Source: Nannobrachium achirus
Lineage: Eukaryota > Chordata > Actinopteri > Myctophiformes > Myctophidae
Length of the DNA: 64,000 bases
Direction: 5' to 3'
NCBI GenBank assembly: GCA_963921795.1
Contig: OY997651.1
Coordinates: forward strand, 49,185,018-49,249,017
The notes below the pieces were generated by a model that was not told the origin of the DNA, ran no database searches, and saw only the letters and a program-made list of their open reading frames with translations. Shown here piece by piece: positions 1-10,952 of the stretch (position 1 is the first letter of the stretch; each line of letters begins with the position of its first letter). The position numbers were made by a program, and so were the translations under genes.

Positions 1-154
1 TAAATGTTGTAATATAGTAAAACATTTAATGGATAACAGTAGAAGGCCAAACACAGCATATATGTATAGCTATGGACACAGGACACAATAAATCTTTAAA
101 ATATTTTAACTGATGTATGTCACTCAGGTTTCATAATGCTATCATCATAACAGT

Positions 155-631
155 TTGCTTCTTGTCATTTATTTCAGGGCGACTAAAGAACAATGCTGCC
201 CCACATGGATGCAGAAAGACGTGGAGTTAGAGGTCAGACAGCTTCCTCAACTGGATGATCTGGAGAAGCGCGAGCACTGTGGTCGCTGGAAGTGGCGTCT
301 CAAGTCCCAGCGCCCCTTTGCCACACAGGCCCAGGAACTGTTCCCTACAACACCAGCCGGCACCACCATGGCTTCCTGTGCGAAGGCAAGATGGACAGAC
401 CAGTGGAAGGCAGCAGAACCATCCAGGATCCCACAGATCTTCCTGGCCAGCACCTCCCCCGTAAGGAGTGGACAACCTCAATTGACGTTTCAGTGCAGCA
501 ATGCACAGGTGGGTCTCAAAGACAGTGCCCAATGCGAATGTGAGGATCCATTTCAGACTGTGGAGCATGTGATGACCAGCTGGCCTATATATCGGCCACC
601 GAATGGTGATCTTTGCTTAATTGACCTATAG
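155..631 (+). pseudogene. LINE 3' fragment (C-terminal region of a non-LTR retrotransposon protein)
   Basis: The 158-codon open frame ends in a cysteine/histidine pattern (CECEDPFQTVEHVMTSWPIYRPP) split over C-x-C, then T-x-x-H, then a Cys-less 'S-W-P-x-Y-R-P-P'. Seen: this matches the layout of the C-terminal tail after the reverse transcriptase of many non-LTR retrotransposons, usually C-x-C-G...QT-x-x-H...CP-x-YRPP. The normal third cysteine is replaced by tryptophan. There is no reverse transcriptase domain upstream within the window. I read it as a dead 3' fragment. The clade cannot be named, and it could be an exon of an unrelated gene. Confidence 0.5.
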
Positions 632-712
632 AAATGACACACTGCATTTTCCTTGTATTTTAAGCTGCCTGCAAGACCCATTTTAAGTCTTTGAAAAGGA
701 GCCATCGAATGG

Positions 713-928
713 ATGTCCGAAGAGGAGGATGCTGTCGTTGATGGGCGCGCGGTGTGGATCTCATCTCCTCCGGAAAGAGATGCTCAACTCTCCGCTCTCT
801 GCAACGTGCTCCAGGAGAGGAAAAAAAGAGACCTGCGGTGGCTTGATCCACCACACCCCCGCATGCACCGAGACGCACTGGGAGAGCACCGCCCATTCAT
901 GGCTCTCTTAAACAGTACCATGACTTAA
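713..928 (+). other. Short unassigned open frame, possible transposase debris
   Basis: This is a 71-codon GC-rich open frame in an otherwise AT-rich stretch. It is acidic at its start, then basic (RKKRDLRWLDPP). The W-x-x-P spacing followed by R and GE is faintly like the start of PIF/Harbinger-type nuclease proteins, but far too short to decide. No splice or initiation context singles it out. Function unknown. Confidence 0.2.
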
Positions 929-1600
929 ATGGTTATGTTGTCCAGTTTGGACGGAGAGGAAATGGGGACACTGTTCAGCCAGCGATACACTGCACAGAAC
1001 TGCTCATTTTTGTAATTATTGTCCCCTTTGTGGGAGCAGAACTGTTGTCAGCCGCTGTTACATTTTCATTTCGAACATTCGCACATTTTTTATGCCACCA
1101 TTTTACAACCCCCCCCCCTTTTTTTTTTGTACAATTTGTTGTTTCTTCTACAATTTTTGAATTGCTGAATGCTGCATACTGTGAAGTTGAACATTAATCT
1201 GTACATAGAACACACTGTGAAGATGTTTACAAAAGTTAAGTACAGTAGCCTACAGTACAGTAGCAACTACTGGAAAAAATATGCTGTTGGCGTATAGAAT
1301 ATGTCAAACTGTTTGCACATGTACATCTGAGGATGCTCTTTTCCTGTTGCTCTTTTGCCTTTTGCACTCCTTTATTTTTATGTCTTACTACTATTTACTA
1401 TTTACACCTTTTTAGATTATTATTATTTTTAGATCTGGTTTGCTGTTATTATTTAGTTTTTTGATATACATGCGTTTTCGTGTCAAGGATCCCCACAATT
1501 GTAATTGAAAACTGACACCATGTATGCACCATTTAAATATTTTGTAACGTTATGCTTTTCTGTTGTGTTTCTCTCAATAAAAACAATTTACCTGACTGAT
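929..1600 (+). other. AT-rich non-coding stretch with polyadenylation signal
   Basis: No coding capacity is visible. A canonical AATAAA lies at 1576-1581 and the stretch resembles a 3' untranslated region or the tail of a decayed element. Homopolymer runs of C and T occur near 1111-1128. Nothing else can be supported. Confidence 0.3.
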
Positions 1601-1635
1601 GCCTATTCGTTCATAAATTAATTCTATGCAACACA

Positions 1636-1785
1636 GTTTGAGCTTGTAGATCTGCTATTTTGCTATTTATTTTTAATTGGAATACTGAATAATGATTAAC
1701 TAGAATATCACTTTGAGCTTGTAGATCTGCTATTTTGCTATTAAAAAAAAATTGGAATACTGAATAATGATTAACTAGAATATAA
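1636..1785. repeat. 75-bp tandem duplication carrying the AAATAGCAGAT motif
   Basis: Two direct copies with a period of about 75 bp each begin with GAGCTTGTAGATCTGCTATT. The same 20-odd-bp motif recurs as inverted pairs at 8019-8087 and 19759-19821 and as single copies near 16775 and 42610, so it is a dispersed repeat. Confidence 0.7.
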
Positions 1786-1807
1786 ATATACAATAATATC
1801 CACGAAT

Positions 1808-1935
1808 ACCCCCCCCATAAACCCCCCCCCCCCCCTTCACGAATCCCCCCCCACCATAATACCCCCCCCTCCCCCATAACCCCCCCCCCCCTCCGCCCAG
1901 TGTGGAGAGGTGGGGGGGGGGGGGGGGGGGGGGGG
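1808..1935. repeat. Poly-C / poly-G low-complexity tract
   Basis: Runs of C are broken by ATAA- and GAAT-type spacers, followed by a 24-base G run (1912-1935). The C-rich half and G-rich half could pair as a hairpin. Run lengths in such tracts are prone to sequencing error. Confidence 0.85.
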
Positions 1936-2223
1936 CACGCACACAGATCACAGCCAATCACAGCTGGCTCAGTGCACATGCTCAATGAAAATTCAGGTAT
2001 AGGGAGGGGGAAAAAATCCCTCCCACCAGTGAGAAATCCTGGGACTCCTGAGGTGTGATTTCTAACAGCAGCCACAGCAGGGGTTCACGAATACTTAAGT
2101 AGTGGTACGAAACTGGTATAATACCGAACGGATTACTCCGGATTATCTGGCTGATTACCCTGGATTATGCCGGTTTATTTACTGAATATACTGTCATAGA
2201 ATGTAATATACTGGCCAGATAAC

Positions 2224-3071
2224 CTATCTTTTCACCCAGTGTAAAGTTATGACATTTATGAGTACTGTTGCATTGAGCACAGGAGCCGCATTTATAGTTA
2301 CCGTTGGGAATGGGTGCCAATAAAGATTGAGTGGGGGCTTTGATGGGGGTAAATCAGACTTGACCAAGTGATTTCTAAGGTTCTGGCCACGGGAAAACAC
2401 ACTCAGGGGAGGTTTGGAAAAAGTATTATTTAACTGCGTGTCTGATCTCAAAATGTGCCAATGTTTATGGATAATGTGCTTGAAGTTTTCCGACACTTTG
2501 GAATAACAGGTGGAGAAGATGGTAGACTGTTCTTTATTTTCTGACCGTCTATGGAATAATTCTGACCTGGGTTTTTCATTAATTTTATATAAGGCGTTGT
2601 CAATCTGGGCATTGGAGTAGCCTCGCTCTTTAAATTTGGCCTGCATGCTATTTAGGTGTCGGTTCAAATCATCAGGTTTGCTGCATATGCGTTTAACTCT
2701 ACAGAATACGGAAGGCTGTTTTTTAGAGGCAATGGATGACAGCTGTCTGCCCTCAGTAGGCTATTTCGATCAGTAGGTTTTTTGTAAAGGTCAGTATACA
2801 GTACATCATCTTCTCCCCTGGTGATCAACAGATCTAGAAAGCTCAAAGAATCAAAATCAAAGGACATAGTAAATTTCAAATGATCTGAGCATGAATTGAC
2901 AAACAAGAAAAAATTATTAAGTTGTTCTTGTGCCACGAAATAAAAGAAAAACATCATCAATATACCTTTTCCAAAGAACAATATTTGGCAAATATATTTG
3001 AATGGGTGAATGTGTGAATGGATGACATTGACATATGGGCAGGGTAGGCTACACTCACTAGAATACCTCAC
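2224..3071 (-). pseudogene. Penelope-like retroelement fragment (RT palm to linker), frameshifted
   Basis: Reading the minus strand, a shifted frame at 2953-2967 gives R-Y-I-D-D-V-F, the catalytic box of Penelope-type reverse transcriptases. It is followed by 'SFDFDSLSFLDLLIT', 'TDLYKKPTDRN', 'LLRADSCHPLPLKNSLPYS' and then 'KHWHILRSD...FSKPPLSVFSRGQNLRNHLV'. Near 2300-2240 another frame reads a C-G-S-C-A-Q-C cluster, typical of the linker before the GIY-YIG nuclease. The protein is split by at least three frameshifts, and the nuclease domain is absent downstream, so the copy is dead. Family knowledge: these elements (Poseidon/Neptune type) are common in fish. I infer that type but have not tested it. 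Confidence 0.8.
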
Positions 3072-3100
3072 TCACTCACTCACTCACTCACTCACTCTAC
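3055..3100. repeat. (ACTC)n microsatellite
   Basis: About ten copies of the tetranucleotide lie immediately beside the Penelope-like fragment. Confidence 0.85.
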
Positions 3101-3524
3101 TCCACTCTATTTTGGGCATCTGTGACCACAGGGCATGCCGTTTATATATGATTTATAAATATAGGCGAGTATTCCAAACACATCGGCGACACTGTCGGCA
3201 ACATGTAAAAGCTGTCGGCGACAATACCAAGTCTGGCAGGAGAAAATTTCACAGAAATTGGTGAGCCTCCTCAGCGACTCTTCCACGTCTTCCGGCGACC
3301 TTCATTCCGGCGACACTACCGGTTACCATCGGATATGGTTATTAATAATAATAATAATAATAATACATCTAACTTATATAGCGCTTTTCAAGATACTCAA
3401 AGTCGCTTTACAACAAAATAAAATAAAACAACTTTATTAGGACAAAGATTAAAAGGATAAAAAAGAAGTACGTTAGCAGGCACACAGGGAAGAAAATAAA
3501 AACTGAAAGGCGGGTGGAGAAAAG

Positions 3525-5490
3525 TTAGGAAGGGAAAGCAAGTCTGAAAAGGTGGGTTTTGAGGGAGGCTTTGAACATGGCAAGGGTGGGGGCTTCTTTT
3601 ATATGAGGTGGGAGTGGGTTCCAGAGGGTGGGGGCTGCAACGGAGAAGGCCCTGTCACCCCATGTGCGCTTCTTGGCCTTGTGCGTGAATTTGAGAAGGT
3701 TCTCATTTACAGATCTGAGGTTGCGGGAGGGAACATGGCGTTGGACAAGGTCTGAGAGATAGCTGGGAGTCTGGTTATTGAGAGCCTTGTAAGTGGTGAT
3801 CAGTATTTTGAAATCAATCCTGTGTTTTATGGGTAGCCAATGGAGATCGTGGAGAACTGGGGTGATGTGGTCTCTTGATCGGGTTTTGGTGAGGAGGCGG
3901 GCTGCGGAATTTTGCACATATTGTAGTTTGTTGAGTACTTTGGAGGTGGCACCGTAGAGGAGGCTATTGCAGTAGTCGAGTCTGGATGTGATGAAGGCAT
4001 GGATGAGTGTCTCTGCAGCAGATTGGGAGAGTGTGGGACGGAGGCGGGCAATGTTACGGAGGTGGAAAAAGGCTGTTTTGGTGATGTTATTTACATGGGA
4101 TTGGTAGGAGAGGGTGGGATCCAGGATGACACCAAGGTTGCGGATTTTATTGGAGGGGGTGATGGTGGATCCGTCAATGTTGAGGGAGAAGTGTACGGTG
4201 GAGCGGGTGAGGGCATCGGGACCAACAATGAGGATTTCGGATTTATTGCAGTTGAGTTTGAGGAAGTTGTTTTGCATCCAGGTTTTAACATCAGTCAGGC
4301 AGGTGGTGAGAGTGGAGTGGGTGGTAGCAGTGATGGTTTTGGTGGGGAGGTACAGCTGGGTGTCGTCGGCGTAGCAGTGGAAATGGAGGCCATGGCGGCG
4401 GAGGATTTGACCAAGGGGGAGAATGTAAATGATAAATAGGAGGGGGCCAAGCACAGAGCCCTGGGGGACACCATGGATGACGGAGGTTGTGATGGATTTG
4501 TGGTTGTTTATGGAAATGTATTGCTGTCTGTCGGAAAGATAGGATTTAAACCAGGAAAGGGCAGTGCCTGTGATTCCGAGGGTGGACTGTAGACGGGAGA
4601 GGAGTATGGAGTGTTTGATAGTGTCAAAAGCAGCCGTGAGGTCAAGAAGGATGAGAATGTTGAGTGAACCAGAGTCGGAGGAAAGCAGGAGGTCGTTGGT
4701 GACTTTGAGGAGGGCTGTCTCTGTGCTGTGTCTGGAGCGGAAACCGGATTGGAAAATTTCAAATAGGTTATTGGATTCAAGGTAGGTAGTGATTTGGTTT
4801 GTGACGACGCGTTCCAGCATTTTTGACAGAAAGGGTAGGTTGGAAATGGGTCTGTAGTTATTTGGGGAGTCGGGGTCAAGACCAGGTTTTTTGAGGATGG
4901 GTGTGACAGTGGCAAGTTTGAGAGGAGGGGATACAATACCAGAGGAGAGGGAGGCATTTATGGTTTTGGTCATGAGTGGGGTGAGAGTGGGGAGGCAGTC
5001 TTTAAGGAGAGAGGTGGGGAGAGGGTCCAGGGAGCAGGTTGATGATTTCATGCCGGTAACAACAGAGGAGAGGTCAGAGGGTGTGATTTCGGTAAATGTG
5101 GAGAAAGAGTGTGAAGGGAGTGAAAGAGGGGGGGGAGTCAGGTTGGAGTCCAGGGGGGAGGAGATGCTCAGCTGGTCGTGGATGGTGGTGATTTTATCAT
5201 GGAAAAATGTGAGGAGGTTATTGCATTTGTCAACAGTGAAGGAGCTTGAGATGGTGTCCATGGGTTTAAGCAGTTTGTTGATGGTGGAAAAAAGGACTTT
5301 GGGGTTTCTGTTTCCAGCCTGTATGATTCCGGAGTAGTGGGAAGAGCGGGTGGAGTTGAGGGTGGTTTTGTAGATCTGCAGATGTTGTTGATAGATGTCA
5401 TTGTGTATGGTTAGACCGGTTTTTTTGTAGAGCCTTTCTGACTGTCTGACTTTCTTTTTGAGAAGGTGTAGTTCATCAGTGTACAGGGGG
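3525..5490 (-). CDS. L2 LINE reverse transcriptase region
   Basis: This is the reverse transcriptase that copies the element's RNA at a nicked chromosomal site. The frame is open from a stop at 5559-5561 down to the terminator at 3525; the first methionine inside it is at 5261. Upstream of that Met the frame already reads L2-like protein (PLYTDELHLLKKK...NPKVLFSTINKLL), so the Met is internal. Counting from it: YRPISNLPFLSK at about 136, DLTAAFD (motif A) 207-213, GVPQGSVLGPLLF 264-276, and YADD catalytic box 297-300 (bases 4362-4373). The C-terminal tail ends with 'LWNPLPPHI...LKTHLFRLAF', typical of L2/CR1 proteins. The domain is intact. It is joined to the endonuclease only through a frameshift in a G5 run. 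Confidence 0.88.
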
Positions 5491-6096
5491 AAGTATGGGT
5501 GAAGGAGACGGAGCGAGTTTGAGTGGGTGCAATCAGGTCGAGGGAGGAGGAGAGCGAGTTATTGTACAGGTTAACCAGGTCAGTGGGGGAAACAGCCTGA
5601 GTGAGGGAGGAATCGGAAATGGTGTTTGAGAGTGATATGGAGAGGGAAGTTGGATTTATGGATTTAAGGTTCCGGAACGTTATGGTGCGCTTGTGTTTTT
5701 CAATGGGGGAGGGGGTGTCCATGTGGAAAGTGATGGCCAGGTGGTCGGATACTTTGGGGGAGAGGTCAGTTGTAGATATGTGGCTGATGGTGGTGCCAAT
5801 GGAACAGACTAAGTCCAGAGTGTGTCCTTTATTGTGGGTGGGGAAGTCGATGTGTTGTGTAATATTAAAAAATGTCAGAATTTCCAGAAGGTCAGATGCG
5901 GTTGTGCAGGTGGTGGAGTCCATGTGAATATTGAAGTCTCCGAGTAGTAATGCAGATGGAGATATGGCACAGAGTTGGGTGAGAAATTCAGATAAATCAG
6001 AGAGAAAGCTGGGGTTTGGTTTAGGGGGACGATAAATGACAGCAATGACCGGGGGTTTGAGACCAGCTAGTTTAAAGCAGAGGGATTCAAATGAGG
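5411..6096 (-). pseudogene. L2 LINE endonuclease, C-terminal half (separate frame)
   Basis: This frame reads VIAVIYRPP, then LLLGDFNIHMD (the conserved GDFN-x-H of AP-type endonucleases, near 5925-5945), then 'HTLDLV' and 'SDHLAI', the terminal SDH motif. The endonuclease nicks target DNA to prime reverse transcription. It is broken from the N-terminal half by the G9 run at 6095-6103, and from the reverse transcriptase by the G5 run at 5486-5490. Without these two breaks the protein would be continuous with its neighbours. Confidence 0.8.
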
Positions 6097-6881
6097 GGGG
6101 GGGCCTGGATGGGAATTGTAGTTGTTTTTATTTCATTTCGGTGAATAACTGCAATACCACCGCCTGTTTTCCCAGACAGGCGGGGCTTGTCCATGTATGA
6201 ATATCCAGGGGGTGTTGCTTTATTTAATGAAAAGTAGTCCAGGGGTTTTTGCCAGGTTTCGGTGATACAGATGAAGTCCAGGTTATTGTCAGTGATAAAT
6301 TCACTGATAGTGAGTTCTTTATGATTCATAGAGCGGGTGTTGAATAGTGCACACGTGAGGTGGGATGAATTGGTGTTGATGTGAGAAACCTTGGCCAGGG
6401 CTCTCAGTGAATTTGGGCGCACGTGCTGTGTGTTGTGGTGATGACGTGACGTCACCGCTGGACGCCGGGTGGACCAGATAGACGGAATGGTGTTGTTAGC
6501 AGAGTGAACAACAAACTTTCGTCGGGCGCTTCGATGTACATAGCGTGGCCGGCGGAGAAGTCCGTGTTCTTTGATTATGGAAATGGGAATATGTCCAGGA
6601 GTGATGATGGGAGTGTGAAGTTGGTGGAGTTCTGAGGCAGTGTATTGGATCCGCATGCTGTCCAGGAGGCGAGCCGACGGAGTCCCAGCGCTGGTAACTG
6701 CGAGCCAGATGCTAGCTGGTAGCACTGCTATGCTAGCGGGAAGCACAGCAACACTATCCAGCTGCCTAGCACCAGTGGCGGGTGGATGGAGACGATGCAC
6801 CCATGGGCAGAGCGCTAGTAGGCAGAGTAGAACAGCCCCAAGCATGCCGGACTTCTGGGCGCTTTGATCCAGCCGGGACAT
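6087..6881 (-). CDS. L2 LINE N-terminal region and start of endonuclease
   Basis: A 264-codon frame begins MSRLDQSAQ and has a short hydrophobic stretch (residues about 13-27, MLGAVLLCLLALCPW) that resembles a signal peptide. A low-complexity Arg/His/Pro region follows, then the start of the endonuclease: 'ALFNTRSMNHK' and 'DFICITETW' (catalytic Asn and Glu), then 'GGGIAVIHR'. It stops at the G9 homopolymer. The hydrophobic start is odd for a nucleic-acid-binding protein and may simply be translated leader. Confidence 0.75.
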   Translation of the reverse strand: MSRLDQSAQKSGMLGAVLLCLLALCPWVHRLHPPATGARQLDSVAVLPASIAVLPASIWLAVTSAGTPSARLLDSMRIQYTASELHQLHTPIITPGHIPISIIKEHGLLRRPRYVHRSARRKFVVHSANNTIPSIWSTRRPAVTSRHHHNTQHVRPNSLRALAKVSHINTNSSHLTCALFNTRSMNHKELTISEFITDNNLDFICITETWQKPLDYFSLNKATPPGYSYMDKPRLSGKTGGGIAVIHRNEIKTTTIPIQAPPLI

Positions 6882-7500
6882 TTACTACCGCTACCCCAGG
6901 CTAGTGCGAGTGCCGGCGGGTAGGCCAGCTACGCAACCAGCTCCGGGGCCAAGGCAGCCGAGCGACGGCGATCACAACCAGGACAGCGGGGCGCTTCGAT
7001 CCAGCCAAGCCAGGCCGTCTGCCACCCCAGGCTAGAGCGAGTGAAGGCAGGCTGGCCAACTACGCTAACTAGCTCTGAGGCAAAAACAGCAGACGGCGGC
7101 AAACTCAGCTCAACTCAGCTTGATGGTCGTGGAACTGAGGAGGGATTATTGGCTCAAAACTACTGATTTCCACACAGTAGCAGTGCAAGGAAGCGGTCCA
7201 ACTGGAGCGGTAGGAGACGGGACCAGAGGCGGCTTGGGTCGCAGTTGTTGACAGCTGGAGGTAGCAGCAGCACCGGTAGCTACAGGTAAGTCAAACGTCT
7301 TTTGCAACCGAGAGATAAAAAGCGATGACTGAGAAAGAAGTTAGAAGGAAAGAAAAGGTAGGCTAATCAAAAGGACTAAACTAAACTTAGAAATCAAGAC
7401 TAAGTACAGGTCTAAACAGGCTAAATCTCAGACGGAGAAGCGGCGCACAGACAGCGACAGCGCCAGCGTCCTCTCCCTCTGAATCCTAACTAACCTATTG
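6882..7500 (-). other. Probable L2 5' leader and flank
   Basis: No gene is visible. The sequence is moderately GC-rich with two related stretches near 6895-6930 and 7015-7060 (CTAGxGCGAGTG...GTAGGCCAGCTACGC type), suggesting an internal duplication in the LINE leader. Confidence 0.4.
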
Positions 7501-8018
7501 GCTGAAGACACTTTCCAGCATAGTAACATGCAGAACAAACTATCCATATAGTATGGTTTACATAGAAGTCAGGCAGTTGTCCTTCACATATTCATATATA
7601 TTTCATGTATTTATTCCATAAATATTTTTCATCACAATTGGGTTTGTGGGGAGGGGGGCTCAACCCAATAGCAGATCTAAGCCTTGCTGTCAACACACTA
7701 CTACACCAACCACCACCTACCTACCACCAAGCCAGGAGTGGTCAATTAGTGCCTGTCTTTTGATCAGTGCCTACTGCCTAGTGGCATCAGTCTTTCTTTG
7801 GAGTTCACTGGGAGAGAAGCATGTTTGAGCTCAGTGCCAAGTGTGTTTGTTTACAACTAACACATTTCTGATGAATGCCCTGTATTTTTCTTTCATCTTT
7901 AGAACCACACATACAGTATGTAACAAAACATGTAACTCTTTCTTACTTAATATTTGACAGTTTGTCCTGTTTGGTAACACAAAAAGAGTTGAGGCGTTTG
8001 TAAAACACGGTCTGGTGA
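7501..8018. other. No recognised feature
   Basis: This is unique-looking AT-rich sequence. A 60-codon frame at 7646-7828 has no family resemblance and was not called. Confidence 0.4.
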
Positions 8019-8087
8019 AAATAGCAGATTTACATGCTCAAAACACCTCACAACTTAAGGCGGCATGAGCATGTATATCTGCTATTT
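8019..8087. mobile_element. Short hairpin element with 22-bp inverted ends
   Basis: Left arm 8019-8040 (AAATAGCAGATTTACATGCT...) and right arm 8066-8087 pair at 21 of 22 positions around a 25-base loop. Related hairpin arms occur at 19759-19821. Confidence 0.65.
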
Positions 8088-8460
8088 AAAACATTTCCCC
8101 TAATATTTAATTTGTCATTTTAAAGGTATTAAAAAGTCCTTAAATTGTATCTTCAGAAATGTGCAGATAGCCTCTGTACACTGTTGAGTGGAAAAACAAT
8201 GTTCCACATTAAGCTAATCATTTGGGAGCACCCAAGATCATTTGGAGACCCCTCAGGGGGTAATGACCCACAGTTTAACCACTGACTTATATGGGGGGTA
8301 TACAAGACTGGATCTGGCTGGAACACTGCGCCAGGATCTCGCCAGCCCTGTAGCTCCTACACTCCTACGATTAACCACTCTGTACACTGGCAATAGATTT
8401 ACATGAGTTTGTGTACACGGCAAATAGTTTTACATGAACATGTCTAGGCTTTTGTACAGA

Positions 8461-9290
8461 ACTGCCTCGTAGAGCCCAACAGAGCCCAGCACAGCACCGC
8501 ACAGCCCACCAGAGCCCAATACAGCCCACCAGAGCCCAATAGAGTCCAGCCCAGTCTTGCCCATTGGGAGTCCGCGCCCTGCGGACCCCCTCCACGGCCC
8601 TTGGAGTGGAGCAGTACCTTGTAGATCGGCTACTTTTGAGTATTTTTCCATTTTTTTCCCCGGCGACATTGGAGTCTCTGGGGTCCCTGGAGCTCCGGGG
8701 GTCCCTGGGGGCCCCGGCGGTGGCCCTGCCACCGGGGACCCCCTGGGTGCCGGCCCCGTCTCTCCTGGTCGCTCGGGGGCCGAGTTACGGCCTTTTTAGT
8801 GGGCTGTAGTGGCGGGGGTCCGCCGCTATGCACGGCCGTCTCCGGGCCGCCGAGGCGGACACGTGGGTACCGGCCCCGGCTCTCCCGGTCGCTTCTAGAC
8901 ACAGTGCGCTGCAGTGGTGGGGGTCCTCCACTAGGGGCGCGACCACTTTTGCATCCGTTCCGGAGCACCAGGAGTTGCCGGTCTCCGGGAATTCCCCAAA
9001 AACTACCAAATAACCCCCCCAAAGGGGCTGATCACGGCCCCTTTGGGGGGGTCATTTGGTAGATTTTTAGCTTTTTGGCAGCGGTCCCCAGGGGTCCCCG
9101 GAGCTCTGGGGGGTCCCTGGCCACTCTGCAGTCCCAGGCTGAGGCCCCAAAGTCGGACAGGAGCAGAGCCGCAGCTGGTTCTCCAAAGCCATATCCCCAG
9201 GTCCACAGTCCTATCGCCTGGGGTCCCTGGAGGTGGTCCCCGACCGGTGGTCCCCGGACTCTGCAGTCTGAGGCCGAGGCCCCAGAAACC
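8461..9290. repeat. GC-rich imperfect repeat region
   Basis: Degenerate repeats of AGAGCCCA(A/C)xACAGCCC occur at 8475-8560, followed by CCCTGG/GGGGTCC-rich sequence with duplicated 'GGGCTGTAGTGGCGGGGGTCC'-like segments near 8800 and 8910. One frame looks collagen-like (Gly-x-Pro) by base composition only. No gene is supported. Confidence 0.6.
9003..9062. repeat. 26-bp-arm perfect-like hairpin
   Basis: Arms 9003-9028 and 9037-9062 pair at 25 of 26 positions with an 8-base loop; each arm contains CCCCCCCAAAGGGGC or its complement. It may be the ends of a small foldback element or a strong RNA/DNA hairpin. Confidence 0.75.
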
Positions 9291-9655
9291 CCTCAGGGAC
9301 CCCCAGGGGTCCCCGAACCACACTTTGGGAACCAGCCATGGACCCCCTTGGAAACCCCTCAGGGACCCCCAGAGGTCACCGAACCATACTTTGGGAACCA
9401 GCCATGGACCCATTGTCCCCTTGAAACCCCATAGGGACCCCCAGAGTTCCCCGAACCACTATTTGGAAACCAGCCATGGTCCTCTTTGGAAACCCCTCAT
9501 GGACCCCCAGAGGTCCCCGAACCACACATTGGGAACCAGCCATGAATGTACTAGGCTGTTGTGAACCAGCTATGAAAACCCTTGGGGTCCCCAAACCACA
9601 CTTTGGGAACCAGCCATGGACCCCCAACCACACTTTGGGAACCAACCAGGCAGTA
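9290..9655. repeat. Tandem minisatellite, about 60-70-bp unit
   Basis: Roughly five degenerate copies of a unit containing CCCCGAACCACACTTTGGGA, ACCAGCCATGGACCC and AAACCCCTCAGGGACCC. Copies lose length to the right. No coding role is seen. Confidence 0.8.
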
Positions 9656-10950
9656 GAGCATCGCAGTGAGGTGTCGGAAGTCCATTTTCCATTCATTTTC
9701 ACCATAGGGTTTTTCATTATCAGCCACAAAGTCGTAGCAATTCAATGTACACTTACCACTAGGCTGGTGGTTGTAAAATGGTTCTATATGCTCCTGTAGA
9801 ACCCCCGAGTATGTATGCAATCACTCTAGTTTTAGTAAAAACACGTTTTAATCAAGATCGCACGGAGAAGAACTGCATTTCCCATACTGCTTCCTGTGAA
9901 ATCGACGTCTGTGATTGGTCTAGCTTCTTCTTCTTTCACATATCTTGCGGTTACCGCGGAAGTAGCTACTGCCCCCTTTATTCCCGGCGGATTATTGCAC
10001 ATCAGCAAAACTCCGTGAGCGATCGTCTTTCTTTTACAAATATGATGCACTATGTTAAGGATGACGATAAGAGCGTCCACAGAGATGACAATCATTACAT
10101 TTCAGGCCATATGCTGGCCTGGATAACTAAACTGAGCGTGATTTAAGGGCTTTATTTCAGGAAACAACAAAAACATTCACAATGCATTCTGGGAGTGTAG
10201 TTTCCGCAATTTTAAAAATAATCATGTACACAGTCTTGTACCCTGCCCTTTTTTTCAGCTTTCTAATTAATCTTTGCATTCAAAAAAATGTGAATATTGA
10301 CATGATTCCTCTCCAGCCGAGGAGGCTTTGTCCAAGGCTTAAAAACGTTTAAATAAATACTTTATGAAATGTCTATGGAAGAAATGAATGCGGAAAACGC
10401 TTCCGACACCAGAGTGAGGACGGGGTGGGGCTTCAACTGCGATGCTCTGTAGTAGGTTAGACCAACATATTCTCACCTCTAAAGCGTTATACGGCTGACA
10501 CGTTGTGAAGTACTGTACTGCGTCGGACGATAGATGCTTTGGGATTGCCTACTGTTTCAAGGGTTGGACGCATTGGGTGGTCTAAGAAGAAAGAAAAAAA
10601 AAGTAGCTCCCGAAGCGAGATTCGATACCGCTATGAAAGGCTTCCCGGTTTACCAGCCACCCGACGCTACCGCTCACGCCACTATAAACGACGGAGCCGC
10701 GCCGTCTCAGGCGCCGATGAACGCAGAGAGATGCCGCAGAGGGAGCAGTAGCAACGAGTCGTCGCGGCGAACGGTGTGAACGGCGCATGAGCCGACTCAG
10801 CGGCGTTACCGAATTATGTGCCGTTATGGACAGAATAGTACATTTTGACAAGGGAACTGCTTCCGCGTCCGAATACAGCTCAAAGAAGGGACTACGTTAT
10901 CATCCACGTTGTCAAAGATAAAAGCACAAAAAAAACAAGGAATTTCCCAG
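9656..10950. other. Unassigned sequence, probably transposon debris
   Basis: 9670-9790 and 10165-10205 have the look of dispersed fish repeats (for example GCATTCTGGGAGTGTAGTTT at 10183-10202). The open frames here (up to 122 codons) show no domain. 10380-10850 is CpG-rich without a recognisable gene. Confidence 0.35.
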
Positions 10951-10952
10951 TC

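Larger units (their letters stand above)
3340..7150 (-). mobile_element. L2-type LINE, nearly full length, minus strand
   Basis: Read on the minus strand, the element has a 5' leader, a proline/histidine-rich N-terminal segment, an AP-type endonuclease, a reverse transcriptase, and a short 3' end. That 3' end carries the AAAGCGCTATATAAG sequence followed by an (ATT)n tail at 3340-3364, the usual tail layout of fish L2 elements. Only two reading-frame breaks are seen, both in G homopolymers on the plus strand (5486-5490 and 6095-6103). The 5' boundary is uncertain: leader-like sequence continues to about 7.3-7.5 kb. Target-site duplication was not identified. Confidence 0.85.

Noticed and set aside
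3552..5337. Long plus-strand frames across 3.5-5.3 kb
   Set aside because: Shadows of the minus-strand L2 reverse transcriptase.
8557..8799. Collagen-like Gly-x-Pro frame
   Set aside because: The pattern comes from GGGGTCCCTGG-type base repetition. There is no continuing Gly-x-y register, no splice structure and no signal peptide.
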